The notes under the pieces were generated by a model, which saw nothing but the letters and a program-made list of their open reading frames with translations, searched no databases and was not told the origin of the DNA. DNA of 64,000 nt from contig SKCR01029100.1 in the NCBI GenBank assembly GCA_019454045.1, positions 124,001-188,000 of the forward strand, written 5' to 3'. Source of the stretch: Zanthoxylum bungeanum (taxonomy: Eukaryota; Streptophyta; Magnoliopsida; Sapindales; Rutaceae). The position numbers and the translations under genes are program-made. This document shows positions 1-11,715 of this stretch, one piece after another (the stretch's first letter is position 1; every line of letters begins with the position of its first letter).

Positions 1-83
1 CAGTAGGGGGACATCCAAGTCCGAAACATATATCTTATATATGCCAATATATCCAATATATTACCTAACCTTTTTCCTCTTAA

Positions 84-332
84 TCAACTAAGCTTTGGCT
101 TTGGCACAACAAACTTAGTGATCCCAGTTAAGCGCGACCCATTGACCATGGAAAGCTTCGTAATCAATGTCGATGGACAAGAAGTGGTCTTGACTTTGGC
201 CAACAAACCACAACTTGGACAAGACACCAATATCGAATAAAGCTCTCGTGATTCAAACACATCATCGACGGACAAAGGCCTTGACTTTGGCCAACAAGCC
301 AATGTCAGTCTCGGATCTTGAGTAAGAATCAC
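84..332 (-). CDS. conserved leader ORF of the copia family (82 codons), function unknown
   Basis: This short open frame lies in the leader upstream of gag, in the sense direction of A1. A frame of the same length and nearly the same sequence occurs in G (18131-18379), and shifted or broken versions occur in B and D. It contains two copies of the DNA motif TTGGCCAAAGTCAAG, and the encoded segments around CPSCGLLAKVK and LTGITKFVVPKP recur. I do not recognise the protein. Because the opposite strand is also open over much of the block, conservation may be for DNA or RNA sequence rather than for this protein. Confidence 0.3.
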   Translation of the reverse strand: MILTQDPRLTLACWPKSRPLSVDDVFESRELYSILVSCPSCGLLAKVKTTSCPSTLITKLSMVNGSRLTGITKFVVPKPKLS

Positions 333-1306
333 TCAATGGAAGTAAAAACGCTTAATATTTTTTGAGGGTTTTTCGCGTGCAAATTGGCAACCAATTTATT
401 ATCTTTGTTAAGGTCTCATCATCATACACTCTTAAACATGCATTCTAAACACATAATAAAGCGCGTATAAATAAAATAATAATGATATGCGGATAGATAC
501 TTTACACAATGATCCTAGATCAAATCTCTCCCTTTCCTCTCTCGCTAGCACAAGTATTTACTTCTACCCGTTACACTACACTTCTAAAGAAACCTCATTT
601 ACATTGAGGGGAATAGGTGAGAAGAGAATACAATGAGAAAGGAGGTAATAAGGCTGGATACGCAGGTCCAATTAATAAATTCCAAATTTATTACAATAAT
701 TTCTAAAATTGCCACACCCTTCTAATGTCCATCCGATATACATTATTCATGCATCGCAACCATGTATTCACACAAGCATGTTATCAATCAATCTAATCAA
801 ATTAATTAATCTGATAATTAGTGACCATCTAATGTTCAAACAATAATTTGATTTTGCTCGAGTCAAACTCGTTTTGCGAATAAGTACTCAAAGTACGAAT
901 TCTCGAATTAAATTAAACTACAAAATTAAATCCAATTCAATTTGTATTTAATACTAATTCGCTATTTAATTCCAAATTAAATACTACACTTTATTTAACG
1001 AACCTTTACGACTTAAATTCCAAATTTAATCGTTACGGGTCTCAAAGCCCGATTAACGTCCAACGTCAATTAAATTAAAGTCCAAAGGGCTTTTAATTAA
1101 TTTCTTAAGGCGTGGACTTTTAGTCAACTCGGGTCAAACCCAATAACCAAAGCCCAATCCGGGAATTACCCCATAAGCCTAGAAATCAATTTTGGCCCAT
1201 TAGGCCCAATTTAATTATTAAGGTCCATTAATCGCATTTGGGCTTTATGAATGCGGTTTTGGGCCCAATTGGATCCAACCAATTTTGCCTAAACCCATCT
1301 TGGTAC

Positions 1307-1311
1307 AACCA
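1307..1311. repeat. target-site duplication AACCA, left copy
   Basis: Five bases directly left of the solo LTR; the same five bases occur at 3399-3403 directly right of it. Confidence 0.85.
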
Positions 1312-3398
1312 TGATGGTTATTATCTAGGTCCCAAGATCAAACAAGCGATGAAAACAATGTGTGAATACACCAACGAAGATGGAGGAATACTCACATCGA
1401 TCGGTTGAGTCGATTTGGAGACGAATCAAGGCCAAAAAGCCACTGCCATAGGCGCACAAATGATGCAGTTCACTGCCTCCAAAAACAGAATTTTGAGCTG
1501 AGAAACGGAGCTCCAAGCCTCGTCGAACGGATCCCGGCTCATGGGTGAACCTCCCTACCACCTTCGCAAGACTCGTAGTGTGCTAGCACTTGCGGTTTTT
1601 GCCACAAAAACCCAACTATTGCTTCCCTTATTCACGCCATTTTGGCTTCAAAAACCAGTGAGCATTTCTCACTTTGGGCGTGACTAGAAGGAGAGAAATG
1701 AGAGAGAAGAATTGTGTAATTAGTTAGTGAAACCTTTTCCAAAAAGGTTTTTTTTTTTTTCATAAAATATGTAAAGTATTTACCAAATAATAAATCAAAT
1801 AATAAATGGTAAATGCTCCCACCAACTTTCACTATTTCAACCACACACATCAACTATTCATTGTCACTTTATTAAAGTGACTTGATGTGTGTCTATCAAT
1901 CAATCAATCAATCACATCACTCAAAGTGACTTTTGATTTGACGCTTGATGTGACGAATGATTTGACGCTTGATGTGACTTGCGTCGCCGCACTCGAATTC
2001 GAAATACGAATGCGCTCGCAATCACACTCGGGCTCGGGTTCGCTAATTCCCAATTAGCGAGTTTTCCGTCGCGTCGTAATTAAATGATTACGCCTAGCGA
2101 ATTCACTATTCACGTCGCTAACGAATTAATTCTAAATTAATTCGTTCGCCCGAATTAAAATCTAATTTTAATTCCGCGTCGAAATCTAATTTCGTTTAAT
2201 ATATCGAATATATTAATTCATTGATTAATTCCAAATTAATCATTATCTCTCTCTAGACGATATTTTATCCTAGATAAAATATCTCCGTAATTAATCCTAG
2301 ATTAATTTTCTCTCTCTTCTATATAATCCCAGATTATTCAAGAGTGCGAGTTGTGCGTCATCGGTGGATTATCGGGAAGCGACCCATGAGATCCCCGGAT
2401 AAGTTGGCAGTAAATACGGTCGTCGGTGTATCCGAGTCACGTACGTACCAAGTACTACGTTCTACCGATTTACGAGACAAGGTCGACTCCTAGCAAAGCA
2501 CCAAGTCTTCCAATTCTCCGGACATATCCATATAGAATATACATGGATCTATATCAAGCGTAGTATACTAATTGTATTGTGCATATCGGCCCAGTATCGG
2601 ATAGTCACGTGCTAGGGCTGGGGCTGGATAAGTGTCTGCCCCGTCCGAAACACATATCGGATGTCTGGTAACATAGTCTCTATAATCGGATATTCATGAC
2701 CTGGTCACAATATCCCGATTGGATGCGCATCACTCAAGAGCACTAGTACCGTATCCTGCGTGACATCATCTCCACTATGACTGAAGTGATACTTCCGTCT
2801 TGACATCACACCCAATACACTACGACTCTCTGATAAACTCAGAAGTGGTGTACGCAGAACCGGTTAAAGCCCTGTACCACCAAGACCAAAGTCTATCGAT
2901 TATCGTAAGTATTAGCGATGTAAGTCTCAGGTTAAGACTATACACACCTACCTTGATTTCGGCCTCCCATAGACACATAGTCATAATACCAATGGGATTC
3001 CGAGGGGGTCTATCCAGAGCGAAGCTGTTTCCGGTACCATCGGTGAAACACGACCTCCTATCGCACTTGCATAAGTATCTGATACTTATATATATGAGAA
3101 CTATGCCGTTGTGCCCTCACACGCACACAAGTGCAATACTAGCCTATTCTGCATTATCGATGTCCAGTCTCGATAATACTCCGGCTAGGGATATTTAATG
3201 ATTAATCCTTCGGGGACTGATACTGTCTCATATCATTCTCAATCCAGGAACTAATCATAGGGACCTCTCTTCATTTATATATCTATGGTGATCTAATCAC
3301 AAATGATGAGAGTGCAATTTCCTTGTCACATAGTTAATTTGCTACAACAACACAATGATCTGTGCAAATAGTGACGCTATGGGTCATTTTGTCCAACA
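1312..3398 (-). mobile_element. solo LTR of the A/G copia family
   Basis: This is one complete LTR (about 2087 bp) on the minus strand, reading from the end that matches TGTTGGACAAAATG (3398 inward) to the other end near 1312. It aligns with the LTRs of G. There is no interior sequence on either side: both flanks are continuous leader of A1, and the flanking five bases AACCA are duplicated (1307-1311, 3399-3403). That is the usual product of insertion followed by recombination between the two LTRs. The terminal TG at 1312 is followed by ATGG where other copies read TTGAG, so the end is slightly diverged. Confidence 0.85.
1893..1913. repeat. CAAT microsatellite inside the solo LTR
   Basis: Four to five tandem copies of ATCA/CAAT. 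Related LTRs have two to three copies at the same place, so it is a variable short tandem repeat in the LTR. Confidence 0.7.
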
Positions 3399-3403
3399 AA
3401 CCA
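3399..3403. repeat. target-site duplication AACCA, right copy
   Basis: Partner of 1307-1311, bounding the solo LTR. Confidence 0.85.
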
Positions 3404-4094
3404 AGCCCAATAAGCCCATTTACAACATTACAAGCCCAAATCCAATTTAAGCCCAATTTAATTAAACCATAAAATCCAATTTCATAATTTAATTAAACAA
3501 AGTGCATTACATAATTAATTACCCAATTAACATTTCTAAAACATCAATTAGCCTAATTAATCATGCTCATCAACAACAAAACATGTCCAACACATTTCAT
3601 CAAAAATCAAACCCATAAACCATGCTTAATATGTCTCGGCCAAGTAGGGGATTTTATGTCCAAATCAAATTCAATTCAATCCAATTCAATTCAATTCAAC
3701 ATTAAATCAATATTCCCAATTGATTTCCAACACATCCAATAATCAAAAAATCACCATGACGTTTATAATTCATTAGTTTCGGCCAAGCCCACTAATTTGG
3801 GGAAAATTTGTCCAATTCAAAATTCAATCCAATTAAATCTCAAATCAACTTTACCCAATTGTTTTAAGTCATCCAATGATCAAAAAACAAAAATACCAAG
3901 ACATTAGGGCACATCATATTTTCGGCCAAGCCTCAAAAATTGGGGAAATTTGTTCCAAACAAAATTTAATCAAATTGATCCAATCAATCCTCAATTAAAC
4001 ATGTAATAAGCATACTTAAACATCCAATTTCATCAAATCATGCTCAAACACATTTTACCCAATTTTAACCCTAAAAGTTTTCATGCTCAATATT

Positions 4095-4108
4095 GGCTCA
4101 AGATACCA
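4095..4108 (-). other. primer binding site of A1
   Basis: Read on the minus strand this is TGGTATCTTGAGCC, one base inside the 5' LTR end. It resembles TGGTATCAGAGC, the site matching the 3' end of initiator tRNA-Met in most plant copia elements. G has the same variant at 16170-16182. Confidence 0.75.
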
Positions 4109-4109
4109 T

Positions 4110-6144
4110 TGTTGGAATACTCTAAGCTTCCCAAGATCGAATCAAGCAATGAAAATAACATGCGAATACATTCAAGGAGTTGCGGAATACTCACAATGAT
4201 CGGTTGAGACGATGCGGTAGACAACAAAAACTATCTGCCCTCTCCTCCAAGTCACGGCAGTGGCAGTTTTTTTATCTTCATTTTCGGCCATGGATGGGTG
4301 AATCAAGCTCCAAGCTTTCTTGTTTAATCATTCCATGCACACGGGTGGGTTTCCCTATCACCTACGGACGACTCCGGAGTGTGCTAGCACCAAGATTTTG
4401 CAACAAAATCACTCATTTTCTTCTCTTACTGCTCTGGGTTTTGGACGAGAAAAGAAGAAGGCAGCAACCCCTTTTGGGCGTGAATGAGGAAGAATAGAGG
4501 TGAGAGAGAGAGAGATTTAAAGTGTTGTTTTAATTTTTTTATATGAAATACCAAAAATTAAAAGTCAAATACCATTAAAATAATGATATATTTCTTTCAA
4601 GCTTTTAAAAAGCTTTTCAACAACTTCTATCAACTCCCATCAATCAATCAAGTAACAACTTGTCACATCACTCAAAGTGACATGTGATTTGACGCTTGAT
4701 GTGACTAATGATTTGACGCTTGATGTGACTTGTGTGCCGCACTCGCATTCGAAATGCAAACGCGCTCACAAACACTCGTGGGCTCACGTTCGCTAATTCT
4801 AAATTAACGAATTTTCCATCGCGACGTAATTAAATGATTATGCCTAGCGAAATCACTATTTACGTCGCTAACGAATTGATTCTAAATTAATTCGTTTGCC
4901 CGAATTAATATCCAATATTAATTCCTCGTCGAAATCCAATTTCGTTTAATATATCGAATATATTAATTTATCGATTAATTCCAAATGAATCATTCTCTCT
5001 CTTTAATTGATATTTTATCCGAGATAAAATATCTCCGCAATTAATCCCAGATTAATTTTCTCTCTCATATAATTAATCCCAAATTAATTAAAAGTGCGAG
5101 TCATACGTCATCGGTGAATCTTCGGGAAGCGACCCATGAGATCCCCAGATATGTTGGCAGTAAATTCGGTCGTCGGACTATCCGAACACGTAAGTACGTC
5201 GTACTACGTTTATACCGATTTACAAGACAAGGTTGGCTTCTAGCAAAGCGACATGCCTACACAATTCTCCAGAAATATGCTTACAGGAATAAGCGATCTA
5301 TATCAGGCATATTATACGTAGTATTGTGTATGTCGATCTAGTATCGGATGATCACGTGCTAGGCCAGGGGCCGGAATTGTGTCTGCCCCGTACGAAGCAC
5401 ATGTCGGATGTCTAGTGACTAGTCCCTATAATCGGATATACATGACCTAGTCATAATATCATGATAGCTGCAGCATTTAAGAGAACCAGTCCCGTATCCT
5501 ACGTGATCATCATCTCCACTATGATTGGAGTGATACTTCCGTCTTGACATCACACCCAATACACTACGATTCTCGATATACCCAAAAAAGGCGTACACAA
5601 AAACCGGTTAAAGCCATGGACGACCAAAACCAAAGTATATTGATTGTCGCAAGTATTAGCGGTGCAAGTCTCAGGTTAAGACCAAATACACCTACCCTGA
5701 TTTCGGACTTCTATAGACTCATAGTCACACTACCAATGGAATTCCGAGGGGGTCTATCCAGAGCGAAGCTGTTTCCCGTACCATCGGTTAAACACAACCT
5801 CCTATTACACTTGCATGAGTATCCTACACCCAAAAATATAAGAACTATGTCGTTGTGCCCTCACAACGCGCACAAGTGTAATACTAGTCTTTTATGTATT
5901 TATCGATGTCCAATCTCAACAATACTCTGACTAGGGATATTTAATGATTTATCCTCCGTGGACTGATATTGTCTCATATCATTCTCAATCTAGGAACAAA
6001 TCATAGGGACCTCCTATCATTTATATATCTTGGTGATCTAATCACAAATGATAAGAGAGAAATCTCCTTTGTCACATAGTTAATTTTTACAACAACACCA
6101 TGATCTGTACCAATAGTGATGCTATGGGTCAAAATTGTCCAACA
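4110..6144 (-). mobile_element. 5' LTR of A1
   Basis: About 2035 bp, bounded by TGTTGG at 4110 and the reverse complement of TGTTGGACAATTTTGACC at 6144. It aligns along its length with the LTRs of G and F. It contains the AT-rich block of short inverted repeats with CNA spacers (4970-5095) seen in all LTRs of this family. Confidence 0.85.
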
Positions 6145-7632
6145 CTTCCATCAACTATTCACATCACTCAATCAATCAAGTGACAAGTTGTCACATCACT
6201 CAAAGTGACTAATGATTTGACGCTTGATGCGACTAGCGATTTGACGCTTGATGTGACTTACGGGCCGCACTTGAATTCGAAATGCGAGTGCGCTCGCAAA
6301 CACTCCCGAGCTCGGGTTCGCTAATTCCAAATTCACGAATTTTCCGTTGCGACGCAATTAAATGATTATGCCTAGCGAAATCACTATTGACGTCACTAAT
6401 GAATTAATTCTAAATTAACTCGTTCGCCCGAATTAAAATCTAATTTCAATTCCGCGTCGAAATCCAATTTCGTATAATATATCGAATATATTATTTTATC
6501 GATTAATTCCAAATTAATCGTTATCTCTCTTTAAATGATATTTTATCCCAGATAAAATATCTCCGTAATTAATCCCAGATTAATTTTCTCTCTCTCATCT
6601 AATTAATCCCAGATTAATAAAGTGCGAGTCATACATCATCGGTGAATCTTCGGGAAGCGACCCATGAGATCCCCAGATATGTTGGCAGTAAATCCGGTCG
6701 TCGGACTATCCAAACACGTAAGTACCTAGTATTACATTTGTACCGATTTACAAGACAACGTTGGCTTCTAGCAAAATGCCATGCCCACCCAATTCTCCAG
6801 AAATATCCTTACAAGAATATGTGATCTATATCTGGCGTAGTATACGTAGTATTGCGTATTTCGATCCACTATCGGATGTCACATGCTAGGCCTGGGGTTG
6901 GAATTGTGTTTGCCCTGTACGAAGCACATATCGGATCTCTGGTAACTAGTCTCTATAATCGGATAAACATGACATAGTCATAATATCCCGATAGCTGCAA
7001 CATTTAAGAGAACCAGTCCCGTATCTTATGTGACCATCATCACACCCAATACACTACGATTCTCAATATACCCAGTTGAGGCGTACACAGAACCTGTTAA
7101 AGCGCTGGATGACCTAAAACCAAAGTATATTGATTTTCGCAAGTATTAGCGGTGCAAGTCTCAGGTTAAGACCAAATACACCTACCCTGATTTCGGATTT
7201 CCATAGACACATAGTCATGCTACCAATGGAATTCTGAAGGGGTCTATCCAGAGCGAAGCTGTTTTCCGTACCATCGGTAAAACACAACCTCCTACTACAC
7301 TTGCATGAGTATCCTATACCCAAATATATGAGAACTATGTTGTTATGCCCTCACAACGCGCACAATTATAATACTAGTCTTTTCCGCATTATCGATGTCC
7401 AATCTCGATAATACTCTGACTAGGGATATTTAATGATTAAACCTTCGTGTATTGATATTGTCTCATATCATCTCAATCCAGGAACTAATCATAAGGACCT
7501 TTCATCATTTATACATCTTGGTGATCTAATCACAAATGATAAAAGAGAAATCTCCTTTGTCACATAGTTAATTTGTACAACATCACCATGATCTGTACAA
7601 ATAGTGACGCTATGGGTCATAACTGTCCAACA
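6145..7632 (-). mobile_element. B: 3' LTR remnant, interrupted by A1
   Basis: The sequence starts abruptly inside an LTR (it matches solo LTR positions from about 1850 onward) and runs to the LTR end GTCCAACA at 7632, followed at once by a polypurine tract on the minus strand. The missing part would lie left of A1, outside the window. It belongs to the same broad family as A1 and G but differs at many positions. Confidence 0.8.
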
Positions 7633-7646
7633 ATCTCCCACTTGGC
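7633..7646 (-). other. polypurine tract of B
   Basis: Read on the minus strand GCCAAGTGGGAGAT ends exactly at the 3' LTR start. The same tract precedes the 3' LTRs of G (21958-21971) and F (60605-60618). Confidence 0.8.
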
Positions 7647-10600
7647 CTATAGCTAGTCACTCGAGTGTCTTACACCCGAACTATGTACGGTTGGCTCAAA
7701 TTACTGAGAAAAGGCTTTCGTCAGTGGATTTCCATGATTATCATCTGATGCGATTTATACGATCATCACATTGCCACGATGTATGATCCGAACGAATCAG
7801 ATGAATATCAAAGTATTTATCTGGATCGTTGATGAGACCATTAATTCTTTAGCCTGCGCTGTAGCCTAGCTCAGCTGCTAACAGAACTATTCCTAATCTA
7901 ATTAGGGTTATTATCGACCCAAATGGCTTCTATTGCTGCCTCAGCTGCAGCAATAACCCGCATTTGTTGTTTATTCGGTAACATTATCTTGCTTGGAAGA
8001 TTTCCAGCTCACTGTTCCGTTGTTCAAACTTTATAGTACCATTGTTCGACTTATAGTCGTTATATCGGTTTAGGAAACTTACAGCAGTGATTCCAGTCAC
8101 TTCAAGTTCTCATTCCCCATAGTTTAAGACAACATCTTTAGTTCTCTAAGATACTTAAGGATGTTATTAACTTCAATCCAGTGACTATCACTTGGATTGG
8201 CCTGTTTGTGAATCCATATGCTCAAAGGATATGAGACATCAGGTCGCGTACATTTTTCAATGTTCGATTTCTCGGAGAGTATTAACAACTTTAAATCTAT
8301 CACAGTAGATCTTTATTCATTGAATAAAGGTTGTCTCTCCCAATATTTCTACGGAGAATTTTCTCGAAAGCCAAGCTTTCGCCGATGGTATTATGGGAAT
8401 ATCATTACCAATAAATGATATGTTATCATTATTAATAGGACATTTATTGTTAGTGCGCTCCCACTAACCTCCTTATATACATAAGAATTATGTTCATTTT
8501 TGAATTAAATCATATACCATTATGATTACATCAAAACGATAGTTCCAAGAACCCTATGCTTGCTTCAATCCATCCATGGAATAAGGCACATGACACTTGG
8601 AATCTCACGGTATGAACGGAAGTTGGATACAACTCCTTTAAGTGAAAGATGATGGTTTGAGCATCCATATCTTTGTGAGCTTTCTGAAGTTCGTCCGAAA
8701 TAGAGCCAAGCATTATGCAAACTGTTTGCTCATCATCATCGACGTGTTTCTTCCAAGCATCAAATGTATTTTGGTCAGCATCTTCTGCGGGTTCAGGGGG
8801 AAATGGTCTTTCAAGAACATAGAAAATATTTTCTTGTCGTAAGACAATTTTATGGTTTCTAAACCAGTCATTGTAGTTGTCCCCTTTGAGCTTATGCTCA
8901 TCAAGGATGGAACGATGTGATTATCTGTTTGCCATTTGAATGTTTGTGTAATATTTTAACCCACCTGTTAAGAGAGAATGTTAAAATTAGGAATATATTT
9001 TTTGTACATTTGTACGTTCCCATCCATGTCTGTCTTCACCATGAAGACACATTTGCTACCAATAGCCACAATGCCTTCTGGTACATCAACCAGTGTCCAA
9101 ACTTGGTTGTATACATGGAATCCATTTCGGACTTCATGGCACCTTGCCATATAGCGGAGTCGATACCTTATATCGCTACCTCATACGAAGTCGGCTCATT
9201 ATCCTCAATAAGACTAATGTCTACGTGAGGTGAGATCAGAAACCCATACCTCTTAGGTTGTTTTCTGACTCTCTCTGACCTACACGGTTCTTATGTATTA
9301 GAAGATTGTGGAACAGTCTCATCCCTGATGAAATGTTCATGTTCTATGAGGGGATCGGTGCCATGAACAGTATCACTCTGATTTTCATCGAGTTTTACTT
9401 TCCTCCCACTTATCACTCCATTTATGAATTCCATTTCGAGGAAAACTGCATGAAGAGCAACAGATATTTTGTTCTCTTGTGGGTTATAGAAATGATATTC
9501 TTTCATTTCTTTGGATACCCTACAAATAGGCATTTATTCGATTTGGGTTCTAGTTTGGCACAATCCAAACATTTAATATATGCCCAGGATACCCAAATTT
9601 TCAGGAATGAGAAACCCAGTTTCTCTTCTGTCCATATTTCATATGGAGTCTGTCCAACAGACTTTGTCGGAACCTTATTCAAAATAAGTATTGCAATGTT
9701 CAATGCATATCCCGTGAAGGAAATTGGTAGCTCAGTGCGACTCATTATTAGCCTTACCATGTCCAACAAAGTTCAGTTTCTCTGTACGGACACATCACTC
9801 AATTGAGGTGTTCCGAGAGGAGTCCACTGTGAAAGAATACCATACTCTTTCAAGTAATCGAGAAACTCATTGTTCAAGTATTTTATACCATGGTCCAACC
9901 GTGATATTTTAATACTTTTGCGTGTCTGTTTTTCTACTTCATGTTGAAACTCTTTGAATTACTCAAAAGTTTCCGACTTGTGTTTCATTAGAAACACATA
10001 ACCATAACCTGATGCAACATCCGTAAGGGTTACGAAGTATTCATATCCACCTCTAGCCTGGCTAGACATAGGCCCACATACGTCACCATGAACGAGGGCT
10101 AACAACTCGGTGGTGCGTACACCCTTACCGCTACAAGTGTTTTAGGCATTTTGCCTAATAAACAAGATTCGCAGACGTCATTTGAATTAGAATCAAATCC
10201 GTCCAAGTATCCATTCTTTCAAAGAGTGGATATACGAGTCTTGTTAATGCGTCCCAGACGACAATGCCACAAATAAGTCTCATCTGATTTACTCAATTTG
10301 AGCCTTTTGTTTCTCATGTTATATGTTTGAGATTCATTTATATTTGAAATATAAATACTGTTATTCACATCTAATATGTATATCTCAATATCATCTTTAT
10401 AAACAAAACACCCAGTTTTTTGGAACATAAAGGTATACCCGCAATGGGTTAAACTAGATATAGAGATAATATTTCTAGTTAAACTAGGTACATTATAACA
10501 GTTTCCTAATTTAAGTACATGCCCAAAGGGAAGTTCCAAAACTTAGGTTCCCACAGCCAAAACAGCGACTCTCGTCCCGTTTCTGACTCACAGGTCGATC

Positions 10601-11530
10601 TCATCTGAAGCCAGTCTCCTGCTAATCAGCAGATCCCGCACATCAGTACATATGTATGTACCACATCCATTATCAAAAATCCAATTTTTTTAAAACCAAT
10701 AGTGGACACGTTTATTACAATAACAAACATTCATGAAGTCGGAGCCTTGCTCGCCTTCACTTCCTTCATATATGCCTTGTCCATACGGCAGTCACGCTTC
10801 CAGTGACCCCGTTTGCCACAGTTTAGGCAGACATATTTGGATATATCCTTTGTCTTCCCAGAAGACTGTGACGATTTTACCTTTTCCTTTTTTCTTCACA
10901 TCTCTAGAAGCCTTCTTCCAAGCCTTGGCCTTCTGGAATGTCGAAGTAAGATGCGCCTTGCGCTTCTTGCCCTTTTGGAAGCTCTGGCATTGCCTCATTG
11001 AGCATAGCCATTAACTCTCCAAGAGTTTTCTCTTGGTTCATGATGAACCCGCCCCAGCTTTCGGGCAGAGACTGTAAAATCAAATCTATGGAAGTCTCGG
11101 CCTCGTAGGTAATACCCAGCTAACCTAGCTGTTCGATGTCACCAATCATATACGACACCTAGTGCTCGAAAAATGTATCCTCTAACATACGTGAATGAAA
11201 TAGCGTTTTTTGCAATTCTTACTTCTAAGATCTAAGGTTAGATCTATAAAGATCCTTTAATTTCAACATCATGGTATAAGGATCTAATCCTTAGTTCTGA
11301 CGATGAAATTAAAGAGTTATTGCGGCAAGAATAACATATTTAGCACTAAAGTTATCATCATGATGAGTCTTCCTAAGCTCATATTCTACTATTTGCTCAA
11401 CTCCGGGCTCAAAGCCCGAGAGGTTTCTCTATCCAATAGAGTAACTTCTCAGATCCTAGGACTATCCTAAGATTAATTTCCCAATTTGGAAAATTTACGT
11501 CGTTAAAGATATTTCCACCCAGGATTATGT
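7647..11530 (-). pseudogene. B: decayed copia gag-pol
   Basis: On the minus strand, high to low coordinates, I can follow: gag start (about 11520-11410, containing NWEINLRIVLGSEKLLYWIE), zinc knuckle (about 10785-10840, C-x2-C-x4-H-x4-C readable), protease (about 10640-10700, where the catalytic DSG reads DNG), GAG-pre-integrase and integrase (10540-9503, with RTELPISF and TPYEIWT), the integrase-RT linker (9533-9291), the first part of reverse transcriptase (9150-8968, NQVWTLVDVPEG), later RT (8500-8220) and RNase H (about 7900-8000, a segment like AAAEAAIE). Many stops and frameshifts break it. A piece of a different gag replaces the middle of RT (8573-8920). It cannot make a working polyprotein. 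Confidence 0.85.
8573..8920 (-). pseudogene. foreign copia gag fragment inside the RT of B
   Basis: On the minus strand this stretch reads without a stop as the N-terminal part of a Ty1/copia gag (UBN2/DUF4219-like): a segment with NYNDWFRNHKIVL, then FYVLERP, then ISDELQKAHKDMDAQ and FHLKELY. These are typical gag motifs and do not belong in reverse transcriptase. It differs clearly from the gag of B itself (11410-11520) and of D and C. On its downstream side the RT sequence resumes at a GGATTGAAGCAAGCAT segment shared with G and F, so the join sits at matching bases. About 430 bp of RT core is missing here. Copying error during reverse transcription is the likely cause. Confidence 0.75.
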
Positions 11531-11566
11531 CCCTTAACGCTGATCTTTCTAGCCATCTCGATTGCA

Positions 11567-11715
11567 ATAGTCCAACTATCCAATCAACGATTTCGGGTAC
11601 ACTCAAAATGTAATGGTCACTATAGTCCAACTATATAACCAACTACAAATGGATTAGTGTCTTGTACAGTCTAACTGTTCAATGAAAGCAATATTCCATA
11701 TTAGTCCAACTAATA
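11567..11715 (-). repeat. four inverted repeats with CNA spacers in the B leader
   Basis: Perfect inverted repeats at 11567-11579 (arm ATAGT, spacer CCA), 11621-11635 (TATAGT, CCA), 11666-11678 (ACAGT, CTA) and 11699-11715 (TATTAGT, CCA). On the element's own strand the spacers read TGG or TAG. D has matching units just upstream of its gag. Confidence 0.75.

Larger units (their letters stand above)
1..6144 (-). mobile_element. A1: Ty1/copia-type LTR element, partial, minus strand
   Basis: On the minus strand this runs 5' LTR (4110-6144), primer site (4095-4108), then a long untranslated leader (3399-4109 and 1-1311) that leaves the window before gag. The leader aligns by eye with 16169-18480 of element G read in the opposite direction. 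A solo LTR of the same family interrupts it at 1312-3398. The outer end at 6144 joins directly to the middle of another LTR (B, from 6145), so A1 inserted into that LTR; the second target-site copy would be left of the window and cannot be checked. Gag and pol are not visible here. Confidence 0.85.

Noticed and set aside
2800..3198. 132-codon frame, with relatives at 5544-5930, 14438-14683 and 22326-22571
   Set aside because: Antisense inside LTRs, with variable length and different ends in each copy; the similarity follows from LTR homology. Weaker case than the 60-codon antisense frame listed as a finding.
9306..9806. 166-codon plus-strand frame
   Set aside because: It is antisense to the clearly recognisable integrase and linker of B on the minus strand.
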